Of a stretch of DNA of 64,000 nucleotides, positions 36,764-45,382 are shown piece by piece (the first letter of the stretch is position 1; each line of letters opens with the position of its first letter). The position numbers and the translations under genes are program-made. The stretch is from Gammaproteobacteria bacterium (GTDB lineage Bacteria > Pseudomonadota > Gammaproteobacteria > Steroidobacterales > GCA-2729495), in assembly GCA_030746435.1 (NCBI GenBank), contig JASLMV010000005.1, positions 1 to 64,000 on the forward strand. The letters run 5' to 3'. The notes below the pieces were generated by a model, which worked only from the letters and a program-made list of their open reading frames with translations, was not told the DNA's origin and did no database searches.

Positions 36764-38032
36764 CTACCTTAGCTTAAAATCCTTGTCCAGCTTCCGTTTT
36801 ACCGGCACGTTCTTCAGTTCGACATAAATCGGCATGCCATCCTTGTAGGGCGGGTAATCCTCGCCCTTTATAAGGGGTTCCAGGTAGCGCCGGCAGGCCG
36901 CGGTGATGCCGAAACCATCCTTCGAAATAAAGCGTTTCGGCATCATTTTCTCGCGGTTTGCGACCTTGCTTAGCGGTGCCTTGCCGATGGTCCAGCGGTA
37001 GGGCTTGTCCGACTTCCTGACGATCGCCGGCATGACCGAGTTTTCGCCGGCCAGGGCCATCTCCACGGCCGCCTTGCCGACGGCATAAGCCTGGTCGGCA
37101 TCGGTCTTCGATGCGATGTGTCGAGCTGAGCGTTGCAGGTAATCGGCAATTGCATAGTGGTACTTGAAGCCGGTTGCGTCTTTCACCATCTGTGCCACGA
37201 CCTGCGCCACGCCACCGAGTTGTTTGTGTCCGAAGGCGTCGGTCGTTCCGGCATCGGCGAGGAACGTACCGTCCTTGTAGGCGGCGCCTTCGCTGACCAC
37301 AACGACACAATACTCATAGTCGCGCACGCAGTCCTTCACCCGTTTCAGGAAGGTACGCTTGTTAAAGGGCACTTCGGGGAACAGGATGATATGCGGTGCA
37401 TCGGCCGGACCTTTGCCTGCCAGACCTCCGGCCGCCGCGATCCAGCCCGCGTGCCGGCCCATGACTTCGAGTACGAATACCCTGGTCGATGTGCGCGCCA
37501 TCGATGCGACGTCCAGCGCCGCTTCCCTTGTCGACACCGCTATGTACTTGGCCACCGAACCAAAACCGGGGCAGGTGTCCGTCACGGGCAGGTCGTTGTC
37601 GACGGTTTTCGGCACGTGTATGGCCTGCACGGGGAAACCCATCTTCTTCGATAGCTGGGAGACCTTGTAACAGGTGTCTGCGGAGTCGCCGCCGCCGTTA
37701 TAAAAGAAATAGCCGATATTGTGCGCCCGGAACACCTCTATAAGGCGTTCGTACTCCGCACGGTTTTCCTCGAGGCTTTTCAGTTTGTAGCGTGCCGAGC
37801 CGAAGGCGCCGCCGGGCGTATGCCTGAGCATGGCAATTGTCTTGGCCGACTCGCGGCTGGTATCGATCATGTCTTCCGTAAGCGCCCCGATAATGCCATT
37901 CCTGCCGGCATACACTTTGCCCATCTGGTGCTTATGCTTGCGCGCAGTTTCGATTACGCCGCAAGCGCTGGCGTTAATGACTGCGGTGACCCCACCGGAC
38001 TGGGCGTAAAAAGCTTTTTTCCTGGCTGGCAT
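36764..38032 (-). CDS. pfp: PPi-dependent 6-phosphofructokinase
   Basis: Reversible phosphorylation of fructose 6-phosphate with pyrophosphate. 422 aa. The substrate loop is GGGDS (113-117), not the GGDGS of ATP enzymes, and PKTVDND has Lys142 where ATP-PFKs have Gly; both mark PPi use. [13 protein letters not shown] is family-typical. It lies 137 bp upstream of hppA on the same strand. Both enzymes share the PPi pool, and such pfp-hppA pairs are known from methanotrophs and other proteobacteria. Confidence 0.9.
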   Translation of the reverse strand: MPARKKAFYAQSGGVTAVINASACGVIETARKHKHQMGKVYAGRNGIIGALTEDMIDTSRESAKTIAMLRHTPGGAFGSARYKLKSLEENRAEYERLIEVFRAHNIGYFFYNGGGDSADTCYKVSQLSKKMGFPVQAIHVPKTVDNDLPVTDTCPGFGSVAKYIAVSTREAALDVASMARTSTRVFVLEVMGRHAGWIAAAGGLAGKGPADAPHIILFPEVPFNKRTFLKRVKDCVRDYEYCVVVVSEGAAYKDGTFLADAGTTDAFGHKQLGGVAQVVAQMVKDATGFKYHYAIADYLQRSARHIASKTDADQAYAVGKAAVEMALAGENSVMPAIVRKSDKPYRWTIGKAPLSKVANREKMMPKRFISKDGFGITAACRRYLEPLIKGEDYPPYKDGMPIYVELKNVPVKRKLDKDFKLR

Positions 38033-38207
38033 TTGTGAAACCTCGGTGCTGGAGCCGCAGCATACTGCCCCAATAGACGCCTCAACAGCAAGCTATCCCG
38101 ATTGACCATTCCGGGGCGACAAGTTAGCTTACGCGGCATCATTGCTTTCCGGGCCATGCATAAGTCTGTCGCCGGATTCGAACCACAAGACATAAGCGAG
38201 AAAAGGC

Positions 38208-38855
38208 ATGCGAATCGTTTTTCTGGGTGCACCGGGTTCCGGGAAGGGGACCCAGGCACAGCGCCTGATGGCAGATTTCAATCTGCCGCAGGTATCGACC
38301 GGTGACCTGTTGCGTGCAGCAGTTGCCGACAAAACAGAACTCGGCAAGCGTGCCAAGGTCGCGATGGATGCCGGGGAACTGGTTACCGACGACATCGTGC
38401 TCGGGATCATTGCGGAACGACTGTCGCAGGACGACTGCTCTGACGGTTTCATCCTCGACGGTTATCCTCGCAACCTGCAGCAGGCCAAAGACCTGGAACC
38501 GGTGCTGGCGGAAATCGGGCAAAGTCTCGATGCGGCGGTATTGCTCGACGTGGATATGGACATCCTGATGAAGCGGCTGACGGGTCGCCGTACCTGCTCC
38601 AAAACCGGCAAGCTCTTAAATATCTATTTTTCCCCGCAGGAAAAACTCGACGCGGTCACGGCCGCGGGTGGTGAGCTGATTCAGCGTGCCGACGACAACG
38701 AGGAAACAATCTCAAATCGTTTATCGGTTTATCGCGAACAAACAGAACCGCTGGTTGATTACTACCGCGAGGCCGGGTTGCTCAAAACCGTTGCAGGCGA
38801 AGGCGAGATTGAAGAGATTTATACGCGACTCAGGGAGACTCTTGGTCTCGGTTAG
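38208..38855 (+). CDS. adk: Adenylate kinase
   Basis: Balances AMP, ADP and ATP. 215 aa with P-loop GAPGSGKGTQ (7-16), DGYPRN and the LID region. The LID is unusual for a gammaproteobacterium: GRRTCSKTG...GGELIQRADDNEET resembles the zinc-binding LID type of other phyla rather than the usual VEGKDDVTGE form, but only one of four expected Cys is left. RBS-like GAGAAAAGG precedes the ATG. Confidence 0.95.
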   Translation: MRIVFLGAPGSGKGTQAQRLMADFNLPQVSTGDLLRAAVADKTELGKRAKVAMDAGELVTDDIVLGIIAERLSQDDCSDGFILDGYPRNLQQAKDLEPVLAEIGQSLDAAVLLDVDMDILMKRLTGRRTCSKTGKLLNIYFSPQEKLDAVTAAGGELIQRADDNEETISNRLSVYREQTEPLVDYYREAGLLKTVAGEGEIEEIYTRLRETLGLG

Positions 38856-38873
38856 CTGCGTGACTCCCTTTTC

Positions 38874-39983
38874 CTACAGGGCTGCCAGCAGCTCCGCGCC
38901 GATTACCGACTGACGCCAGCCGCTGTTAACCCGTAAGGCAGGTTCGTTGCGGATCAGTGCGCTGATATCGCGTTTGCTCGCGAGCACTTCCGCGGCGATG
39001 CCCAGTTCTTCGGCACGGACGCGCACCAGTTTCATCAGTTTTTTGCTCAGGGTGTTTTCGGTGCCACGTTCAACAGTCTGCTGAGTAAGTTGCAGTTCGC
39101 CTTTTTCCAAAGCCTCGTTAGCAGCGCCCATGACGGCAATTAACTTGCTGCCTTGTTTACGCGCTACCTGTGGCGGCAGGTCTTCTATAGGGCCCAGTGC
39201 ATTTACGGAAGACGGGTTAGCGGCAGCGAGTTGCAAGAGCGCTTTATCGCTCAGGATCCACTGGCGCGGCTTATCGGCCTTCACGGCGCGATTTTCCCGC
39301 CACCGGGCCAGCGCGCGGGCGCGTGCCTGCTCGCCGGGCGGCAGGAACGGAATGCTCTTTATGCGTTGCCATGCGTTGTCAGGGTCTGGCTGGTACAGGC
39401 CGATATCGCCGAGCTGCCTGCTGTCTTCCAGGGCCCAGGCCAGGCGACCGAGTTCTTCCAGTTGCCGGATGAGTAATTCCTTGATCTCTGGCAGGTAGGC
39501 GACGTCTTCCTCGGCATAGGCGAGTTGCTCGGATGACAGCGGCCTGCGTGACCAGTCCGTCCGGGTCTGCGTTTTGGCAAGTTCTTTGCCGAGCAGTTCT
39601 TTCACGAGGCCTGCGTAGCCGATTTGCGCCGGATGGCCCAGTAGTGCCGCACAGGTCTGCGTGTCCAGCAGATTGCTGATGACCTGTTGCTGTTCGTACC
39701 ACAGCACTTCCATGTCCTGCTTGGCAGCGTGCAGGATACACATGCGCTCCCCGTCGAATAACTGTGACCAGAATTCCTGCAGGTCCAGGCCTGCCAGCGG
39801 ATCGATGCAGGCGGTCAGCTCTCCCGCTTTGAGTTGGAGTAGCCCTAAGTGAGGCGCGTAGGTTTTAGTGCGGACAAATTCCGTATCCACGCAGAGTTCC
39901 GCACAGTCAGCCAGCACATTGCAGACCCGGTCGAGGTCGGGTTGGTTATCGATTAGCAGGGGGAGCTTTGCTGGGGCTGGCAT
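38874..39983 (-). CDS. rnd: Ribonuclease D
   Basis: 3'-5' exoribonuclease that trims tRNA and other small-RNA 3' ends. ATG at 39983 (MPAPAKLPLL) gives 369 aa. DEDD-family residues are visible: DTEF (about 33-36), AAKQDMEVLW and YAEEDVAYLPEI. HRDC-like helical segments follow (about 210-290). A longer upstream start is open but unlike the family. Divergent from the membrane-protein gene at 40038. Confidence 0.93.
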   Translation of the reverse strand: MPAPAKLPLLIDNQPDLDRVCNVLADCAELCVDTEFVRTKTYAPHLGLLQLKAGELTACIDPLAGLDLQEFWSQLFDGERMCILHAAKQDMEVLWYEQQQVISNLLDTQTCAALLGHPAQIGYAGLVKELLGKELAKTQTRTDWSRRPLSSEQLAYAEEDVAYLPEIKELLIRQLEELGRLAWALEDSRQLGDIGLYQPDPDNAWQRIKSIPFLPPGEQARARALARWRENRAVKADKPRQWILSDKALLQLAAANPSSVNALGPIEDLPPQVARKQGSKLIAVMGAANEALEKGELQLTQQTVERGTENTLSKKLMKLVRVRAEELGIAAEVLASKRDISALIRNEPALRVNSGWRQSVIGAELLAAL

Positions 39984-40037
39984 AAGGCGCGAGTGTAGAG
40001 GATCATGTCGGCCAGTCCTATATATAAGTGACGTTCT

Positions 40038-40523
40038 ATGCAGGCCATACTGGGTGCATTCTGGCAAATAGCATTATTGCGGCAGGGCCCCGAAAATCTG
40101 CCCGACTCGCGGTTCCTGCTGGCGCTTGCGGCGCTGGCTTACGTTGCCGCGAACATGATCGTTATTGTCACGCTGTATCCGCCACAGCTCTATCTGCCGC
40201 TGTTGCTTGTCGATCTGCTGTTGCTGGGTGTCTGGACAACCGGTGTTCTGTTCCTCTTCAGTTTGCTGGCGCGCGCACGACGTACGCTGACCGCGCTGCT
40301 GGGCGCAGGGGCATTAATCCAGTTGCTGAGTTTTCCGTTTAGTCTGCTGCCGCAAACCGTCAGCACGCTGCCGCTGATTCTGATGCTGCTGTGGTCCGTG
40401 GCCGTCAATGGTCACATCATCGCCCGGGCGCTGTCGAAATCATTTGGCGTGGGTGTTGCTTTTGCGGTGGTCTATTTCATACTTGTTTTCGAACTTGTGG
40501 GTCGAATGATTCCGGCAGACTAA
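40038..40523 (+). CDS. Hypothetical membrane protein upstream of mpl
   Basis: 161 aa with four or five hydrophobic segments (about 28-50, 52-75, 80-105, 108-130, 135-158). No recognised family. The stop codon directly abuts the mpl ATG (TAA-ATG), so co-translation with the peptidoglycan-recycling ligase is likely. A role in the envelope is only an inference. Confidence 0.7.
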   Translation: MQAILGAFWQIALLRQGPENLPDSRFLLALAALAYVAANMIVIVTLYPPQLYLPLLLVDLLLLGVWTTGVLFLFSLLARARRTLTALLGAGALIQLLSFPFSLLPQTVSTLPLILMLLWSVAVNGHIIARALSKSFGVGVAFAVVYFILVFELVGRMIPAD

Positions 40524-41876
40524 ATGCATATACACATACTCGGCATTTGCGGAACATTCATGGGCGGCATCGCTGCGATAGCCCGCGCGGCCGGTTACGA
40601 GGTGACCGGCAGTGATGCAGAGGTCTATCCGCCCATGAGCGATCAGTTACGCGATCTCGGCATCGAACTGATTGACGGCTTCGAACCGGATCAGCTCGAC
40701 CTGAAACCCGACCTGGTTGTCGTCGGCAACGTCATGAGCCGGGGTATGCCCATCGTCGAGGAACTCCTGAACAGGGGCATGCCCTATACATCCGGGCCGG
40801 CCTGGCTGGCCGAGTATGTCCTGCAGGACCGCTGGGTTATTGCCGCTGCCGGCACCCACGGCAAGACCACGACTGCCAGCATGACCGCCTGGCTACTGGA
40901 AGCTGCAGGGCTGGAGCCCGGCTTTCTTATCGGCGGCGTGCCCGCCAATTTCGAGACAACGGCGCGCCTGGGGCTGGGTGAGTTTTTCGTAATCGAGGCA
41001 GACGAATACGACACGGCGTTTTTCGACAAGCGCGCCAAGTTCATGCATTACGGTCCGCGCACGCTGATTATTAATAACCTCGAGTTCGACCATGCCGATA
41101 TTTACAAGGATATGGACGCGATACTCTGGCAGTTCCACCAGTTGTTACGGATCCTGCCCGGCAGCGGCCAGGTGATCGCCAACGCCGCTGAGCCCGAGAT
41201 CAGGCGACTCTTTGAGATGGGCTGCTGGACACCGTTAGAACGTTACAGCAGTTCACCGGACGTCGCGGCGGACTGGCAATTGCAACGCACGGATTCGGGC
41301 GGTTTTTCCCTGTCGGATGGGAAAATCGATTTGAGCACCGGGCAACTGTCGCTACCCGGTACGCATAACCTCGAAAATGCCGTGGCTGCCGTGCTGGCCG
41401 CACGGCATGCCGGGATCGATCCGCAGGAATCGCTGCAGGCACTGACAGAATTCCGTGGCGTCAAGCGGCGGCTGGAACACCTCGGTACTTATAAAGGCGT
41501 GCGGATCTACGATGATTTTGCACATCATCCGACCGCAATACGCCGCACGCTGGAAGCGTTGCAGGAAATGTCCAAAGGTCGTGTGCTGGCAGTACTTGAG
41601 CCGCGTTCCAACAGCATGAAGCTCGGCGCCCACAAGGAGGGGTTGCAGGATTCGCTTGCGCCGGCAGACCGGGTCTGGGTGTATCAGCCACCGGAGCTTA
41701 AGTGGAGTGTTGCGGACGCGCTCGGTGGTATGCAAAACCTGAGCGTCGACAGCGACCTCGATGCGCTGGTGGACGGTATCGCAGGCGAAGCACAACCGGA
41801 CGACGATGTGGTCATCATGAGTAACGGTGGTTTTGGTGGCATCCATGGCCGGTTGTGTCGCCGCCTGGAGGAGTGA
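40524..41876 (+). CDS. mpl: Murein tripeptide ligase Mpl
   Basis: UDP-N-acetylmuramate:L-alanyl-gamma-D-glutamyl-meso-diaminopimelate ligase, which reattaches recycled murein tripeptide to UDP-MurNAc in the cytoplasm. 450 aa of Mur-ligase fold: N-terminal HILGICGTFMGG, ATP loop GTHGKTTT near 113-120, central domain EADEYDTAFFDKR and C-terminal domain DDFAHHPTAI. It implies peptidoglycan recycling. Confidence 0.96.
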   Translation: MHIHILGICGTFMGGIAAIARAAGYEVTGSDAEVYPPMSDQLRDLGIELIDGFEPDQLDLKPDLVVVGNVMSRGMPIVEELLNRGMPYTSGPAWLAEYVLQDRWVIAAAGTHGKTTTASMTAWLLEAAGLEPGFLIGGVPANFETTARLGLGEFFVIEADEYDTAFFDKRAKFMHYGPRTLIINNLEFDHADIYKDMDAILWQFHQLLRILPGSGQVIANAAEPEIRRLFEMGCWTPLERYSSSPDVAADWQLQRTDSGGFSLSDGKIDLSTGQLSLPGTHNLENAVAAVLAARHAGIDPQESLQALTEFRGVKRRLEHLGTYKGVRIYDDFAHHPTAIRRTLEALQEMSKGRVLAVLEPRSNSMKLGAHKEGLQDSLAPADRVWVYQPPELKWSVADALGGMQNLSVDSDLDALVDGIAGEAQPDDDVVIMSNGGFGGIHGRLCRRLEE

Positions 41877-41910
41877 GCGCCCGCCGTTGACGGCTAACGC
41901 CGCCCCGCGC

Positions 41911-42567
41911 ATGATGAACAAGGGCCTGGAGCCCGAATGTCCGATTAAACATGCAGCCGTTGTGAACACCAAAGCAATCCCGCTGTTTCCCCTGCAAACC
42001 GTTTTGTTCCCCGGCGGTCCGCTGCCGCTGCGCGTATTCGAACCCCGTTATCTCGATATGGTCAGCCGTTGCATGAAAGACAGCGAGCCCTTCGGCGTGT
42101 TGCTGGTCGCCGAGGGTCCGGAAGTGGGGGGCAAGGCAGCCATCATGCATACGCAGGCGGTCGGTACGCTGGCAACCATATGCGACTGGTACCAGGGTAC
42201 TGACGGGCTGCTCGGCATCACCGCACTCGGCGGAGACCGCTTCCGCTTGCTGTCCATGACGCGCCAGGATGACGGCCTGAGCATAGGTGAGGTGGAATTG
42301 ATCGAGCCGGAAGCCTATACGCCGCTGCCGGATAAATATGCCCTGATGTCGGACCTGCTCCGGGGAGTCATCGAAGACCTTGGCCGTCTGTACGAGACGG
42401 TCGAGAAACATTACGACGATATGAGTTGGGTCGGGTTCCGCTTTGCGGAAATTCTGCCGCTCGACCTGCAGCGCAAACAATACTGCCTTGAGATGGAAGA
42501 TCCGCTCGCACGGCTGGAATTCCTGCGGCCTTTCCTGCGTGCGATCAGGGAAGAACAAACCCAGTAA
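41911..42567 (+). CDS. LON-domain (substrate-binding) protein
   Basis: N-terminal LON-type domain without the protease part (KAIPLFPLQTVLFPGG; LRVFEPRYLDMV; GLLGITALGGDRF). About 218 aa from the ATG at 41911. A GTG at 41962 (MNTKAIPLFP) is also plausible because neither start has a clear RBS. COG2802-like proteins of this kind are common, with no settled function. It follows mpl closely. Confidence 0.82.
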   Translation: MMNKGLEPECPIKHAAVVNTKAIPLFPLQTVLFPGGPLPLRVFEPRYLDMVSRCMKDSEPFGVLLVAEGPEVGGKAAIMHTQAVGTLATICDWYQGTDGLLGITALGGDRFRLLSMTRQDDGLSIGEVELIEPEAYTPLPDKYALMSDLLRGVIEDLGRLYETVEKHYDDMSWVGFRFAEILPLDLQRKQYCLEMEDPLARLEFLRPFLRAIREEQTQ

Positions 42568-42578
42568 CGGGAGCATTG

Positions 42579-43100
42579 ATGAGCCAACCGGCAGACCGTC
42601 TCGAATCGGTGCAGGCCGATATCACCGGACTCGAAGTCGATGCGATTGTAAACGCGGCGAACGAATCCCTGCTGGGCGGCGGCGGCGTGGATGGCGCGAT
42701 CCATGCGGCTGCAGGTCCCGGGCTGCTTGCTGAATGCAGGACTCTGGGCGGATGTCCGACGGGCGAGGCACGCATCACCGCCGGATACGAACTGGCTGCC
42801 CGCTACGTTATTCATACAGTCGGTCCGGTCTGGCGCGGCGGGATCCGGCAGGAAGCCGAACTGCTGGCCTCGTGTTACCACACTTCATTGACGCTGGCGG
42901 CCGGCCACGATGTGCGGTCGATTGCATTTCCTGCGATCAGCACGGGCATCTACGGTTATCCGCCGCGGGGGGCGGCCGAAGTTGCCGTTGCCGCGGTGGA
43001 AAACTGGCTCACGGGTCGCGCGACTATCGAACGCGTAGTATTTTGCTGCTATAACAATGAAAGTCTGGAAATTTACAAGCAACTGTTAGCGAAGAATTGA
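42579..43100 (+). CDS. Macrodomain protein, O-acetyl-ADP-ribose deacetylase type
   Basis: 173 aa from the ATG at 42579, behind GGGAG. YmdB-like macrodomain: ADITGLEVDAIVNAANESLLGG... with the Gly-rich GGGGVDGAIHAAAG loop, TAGYELAARYVIHTVGP and AFPAISTGIYGYP. It likely hydrolyses ADP-ribose esters such as O-acetyl-ADP-ribose. It precedes the rubredoxin gene by 2 bp. Confidence 0.92.
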   Translation: MSQPADRLESVQADITGLEVDAIVNAANESLLGGGGVDGAIHAAAGPGLLAECRTLGGCPTGEARITAGYELAARYVIHTVGPVWRGGIRQEAELLASCYHTSLTLAAGHDVRSIAFPAISTGIYGYPPRGAAEVAVAAVENWLTGRATIERVVFCCYNNESLEIYKQLLAKN

Positions 43101-43102
43101 TT

Positions 43103-43267
43103 ATGAAAACCTGGATGTGCCTTATCTGCGGACATGTATACGACGAAGCTGCCGGAGATCCGGATAACGGGGTTCCTCCGGGAACGAAATGGGAAGACGT
43201 GCCGCTGTCGTACCGTTGTCCCGACTGCGGCGCCGGCAAGGAAGAATTCGATATGGCGGAGGTTTGA
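43103..43267 (+). CDS. Rubredoxin
   Basis: 54-aa mononuclear iron protein, one-electron carrier. Iron ligands Cys6/Cys9 (CLICG) and Cys39/Cys42 (CPDCG) are in place, with the typical YDEAAGDPDNGVPPGT loop between. The ATG at 43103 starts 2 bp after the macrodomain stop codon. No rubredoxin reductase or alkane hydroxylase lies near, so the partner is unknown. Confidence 0.95.
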   Translation: MKTWMCLICGHVYDEAAGDPDNGVPPGTKWEDVPLSYRCPDCGAGKEEFDMAEV

Positions 43268-43293
43268 TCCGGCTTCGAACATCAAAACATTGT

Positions 43294-43316
43294 TGTAGGA
43301 GCGCGTTTAGCCACAA
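43294..43316 (+). repeat. Short degenerate family A unit
   Basis: GTAGGAGCGCGTTTA followed by GCCACAA. It has the same layout as the REP-like unit, with changes in the stem. Confidence 0.6.
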
Positions 43317-43348
43317 CCATAAGTTTTAGCAATAGTGGGATCGAATCT

Positions 43349-43459
43349 GTAGGAGCAGCTTTAAATGACGCCATATTTCCACGTGGTAGAAACCACGCGT
43401 GGAAATATTTGAGGCGGAATCTATTTCGAGGAATCCATAGGATTCCGAGATAGCCGCGA
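43349..43459 (+). repeat. Long family A element
   Basis: GTAGGAGCAGCTTTAAATGA to TAGCCGCGA. Hairpin 1 pairs ATATTTCCACG with CGTGGAAATAT. Hairpin 2 pairs CGAGGAATCC with GGATTCCGAG (imperfect by one bulge). It closely resembles the copy at 7001-7111. Confidence 0.9.
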
Positions 43460-43490
43460 CCAAAGTTTCAGCTACGGCAGGATTGAATAT

Positions 43491-43512
43491 GTAGGAGCGG
43501 CTTCAGCCGCGA
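43491..43512 (+). repeat. Short family A unit
   Basis: GTAGGAGCGGCTTCA followed by GCCGCGA; a perfect GCGGCT/AGCCGC stem. Confidence 0.85.
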
Positions 43513-43599
43513 ACCGAATTTGCGTGTATTCGGACACGCAGATTTAATAGTCGCGCAGCGACACGAGGCCATCTCTGAAGAATTCCAACACAGGTCGTT

Positions 43600-43622
43600 T
43601 CGCGGCTAAAGCCGACTCCTAC
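43600..43622 (-). repeat. Short family A unit, inverted
   Basis: Reverse complement reads GTAGGAGTCGGCTTTA then GCCGCGA. With 43491-43512 it forms a face-to-face pair like a BIME. Confidence 0.85.
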
Positions 43623-43681
43623 GGGGTGTTAATTCGAATGTGCTGGCTCAAGAAAGAAGCGGTAGCAGCATCTCGCTACGG

Positions 43682-44554
43682 CTAATTGGAAAGTTGTCGC
43701 GACTCGATCCCCGCATCCTCAAGCATTTCCAGCACACTGTTTTTCCCGACCAGGTGCATAGCGCCGACGATGACGAGGTAATTATCGGATTGCCGCGTGA
43801 GATCGCGGATCGGCTCGACCCAGCTCCGGTTGCGTTTCACCAGGATGGCGTCGTAGAGTGCGGGCGCCGACGCAATGCCGGCAATCAGGAGCGTTTCCAG
43901 GGTGTCTGTATCGCCCCCGCGCCAGGAACTGACTATCGTGTCAACTTCCTCCTGTACGCTCGCCGCGTCGTCGAGTGACTGCAACAGAAAAGCGCGCTGG
44001 GAACCGGCATCGAGGCGGTCCATAAAACCGAGCTGTTCCTCCAGCGTCTCCAGGCCCAGGATGGATTTGCCGTCCGTGGCAGCCTTTTGCATCAGCCGGG
44101 TTTCTATACCCCACGCAGGATCGAAACCCAGTTGCATCATGCGCATCTGGGTAATAGACAGCGCGGCGAACCACGGCTCGAACTGACTGAAGAGATCCAG
44201 CGGCACACCCAGTTCTTTGGCTTTCGCAGAGGCATCGTTGTAGGCGGGTGCGCCAATCATATCCTTCAGCGTTCTGCCCGATCGGTCCGTGCCCATGGTG
44301 GTCATCGTGGTCAGCGTTGCCATCGGGTCCAGGTTATCCAGGTCGATTTCCATGACCAGCGTGTCTGCCTGGTCGTAGGCTTCCATCATCCCGTCGGGCA
44401 GCGGGTAATCGCTGGCACGCAGAAAATGCACGGAACCCATGATCAGCACCCGGTTGCCGTCGGTTTCCAGTTCCCAGAGGGGCAGGGGGTCGGCAAGGGC
44501 CGGGCTCGTGGCAAGCAGTGCGACTAAAGTTGCCCTGAGATTCGTTACAGCCAT
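43682..44554 (-). CDS. TraB/GumN family protein
   Basis: 290 aa with a signal peptide (LLATSPALADP, cleavage near 21). TraB/GumN motifs GSVHFLRASDYPLP and GLETLEEQ are present, plus the conserved C-terminal GAMHLVGKNSV. The family is proposed to be metal-dependent peptidases acting in the envelope, but function is not firmly known. The start overlaps cpdA by 10 bp. Confidence 0.85.
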   Translation of the reverse strand: MAVTNLRATLVALLATSPALADPLPLWELETDGNRVLIMGSVHFLRASDYPLPDGMMEAYDQADTLVMEIDLDNLDPMATLTTMTTMGTDRSGRTLKDMIGAPAYNDASAKAKELGVPLDLFSQFEPWFAALSITQMRMMQLGFDPAWGIETRLMQKAATDGKSILGLETLEEQLGFMDRLDAGSQRAFLLQSLDDAASVQEEVDTIVSSWRGGDTDTLETLLIAGIASAPALYDAILVKRNRSWVEPIRDLTRQSDNYLVIVGAMHLVGKNSVLEMLEDAGIESRQLSN

Positions 44555-45300
44555 ACGACCTCCGTATCGATTGAGCCGTCGGGCATCAGTCCTATCCAGC
44601 GGTACCCGGGCGGCAGGGTATCCAGCATGAATGCTTCCGTTTCCGGAAGAAACTGCGCGCCGGTCGAGGGCGTGCTGATCAGCCGCACGCCGTTACGCTC
44701 CCGGTCAGAGCATTGGTGCACGTGTCCCCAGACTATGCCGCGCACGTGCGGATACCGGTCGATGATTTTGAAGAACTCGTCACTGTTGCGCAGGTTGATA
44801 CCGTCGAGCCACGGGCTACCCATCGGGACCGGATGATGATGCATGCAGACCAGTGCATGGTGTGCCGTATGTGCACCCAGGGTGCGGTCGAGTATTTCGA
44901 GTTGCGCTGCTTCCAGGCGCCCGCCCGCATCCCAGCGTATCGCGGTGTTGAGCATGATCAGTACCCAGTTGCTGTAGGTAGCCGAGCCGCAGAACTGGAA
45001 CGGGGGGAGGCTCAGCAGTTCCGCCATGATGCGGGGAGAATCGTGGTTGCCCGGTATGCAGTGCACGGGTACCCCGAGTTCGCCGATCAGCTTCCGGAAC
45101 CGCTCGTAGCCCTGCCGGGTTTCGTCCTGTACCAGGTCGCCGGTAGCGATAACGGCATGCGGCGTGCGGTTATCTGCCTCTATCAGTTCGACGATGGACT
45201 TGAAGGAATCATAGGTATTCAGTCCGCGCATCATCGCATCCCGGTGCGCATGGAGGTGCGGGTCCGTGATGTGCAGTAACCGAACAGGTTGGTGCGCCAC
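44545..45300 (-). CDS. cpdA: 3',5'-cAMP phosphodiesterase (calcineurin-like)
   Basis: Metallophosphoesterase of 251 aa with a GTG start. Metal motifs are in order: DPHLH (D and H), ATGDLVQDE, GNHDSP, MHHHP and GHVHQ. This fits CpdA/Icc, which hydrolyses cAMP in the cytoplasm. Related class III phosphodiesterases cannot be ruled out. It overlaps the TraB gene, suggesting co-expression. Confidence 0.85.
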   Translation of the reverse strand: MAHQPVRLLHITDPHLHAHRDAMMRGLNTYDSFKSIVELIEADNRTPHAVIATGDLVQDETRQGYERFRKLIGELGVPVHCIPGNHDSPRIMAELLSLPPFQFCGSATYSNWVLIMLNTAIRWDAGGRLEAAQLEILDRTLGAHTAHHALVCMHHHPVPMGSPWLDGINLRNSDEFFKIIDRYPHVRGIVWGHVHQCSDRERNGVRLISTPSTGAQFLPETEAFMLDTLPPGYRWIGLMPDGSIDTEVVWL

Positions 45301-45382
45301 TGTATGAGTCCGAAGGGCCGGTTAAAGCTGAAATATAACTGCGGGGTAAACTGCCGGAAGGACGTGGTTCACACTCGGGCGA

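Larger units (their letters stand above)
43268..43681. other. Intergenic cluster of family A repeats
   Basis: 414 bp between rubA-like and TraB genes, converging. It contains one long and three short family A units in mixed orientation (listed separately) plus TGCGTGT/ACACGCA at about 43521-43540. No gene seen. Confidence 0.75.

Noticed and set aside
43268-43681. CRISPR-like array
   Set aside because: The repeats are few, in both orientations, unevenly spaced and of REP type; there are no cas genes.
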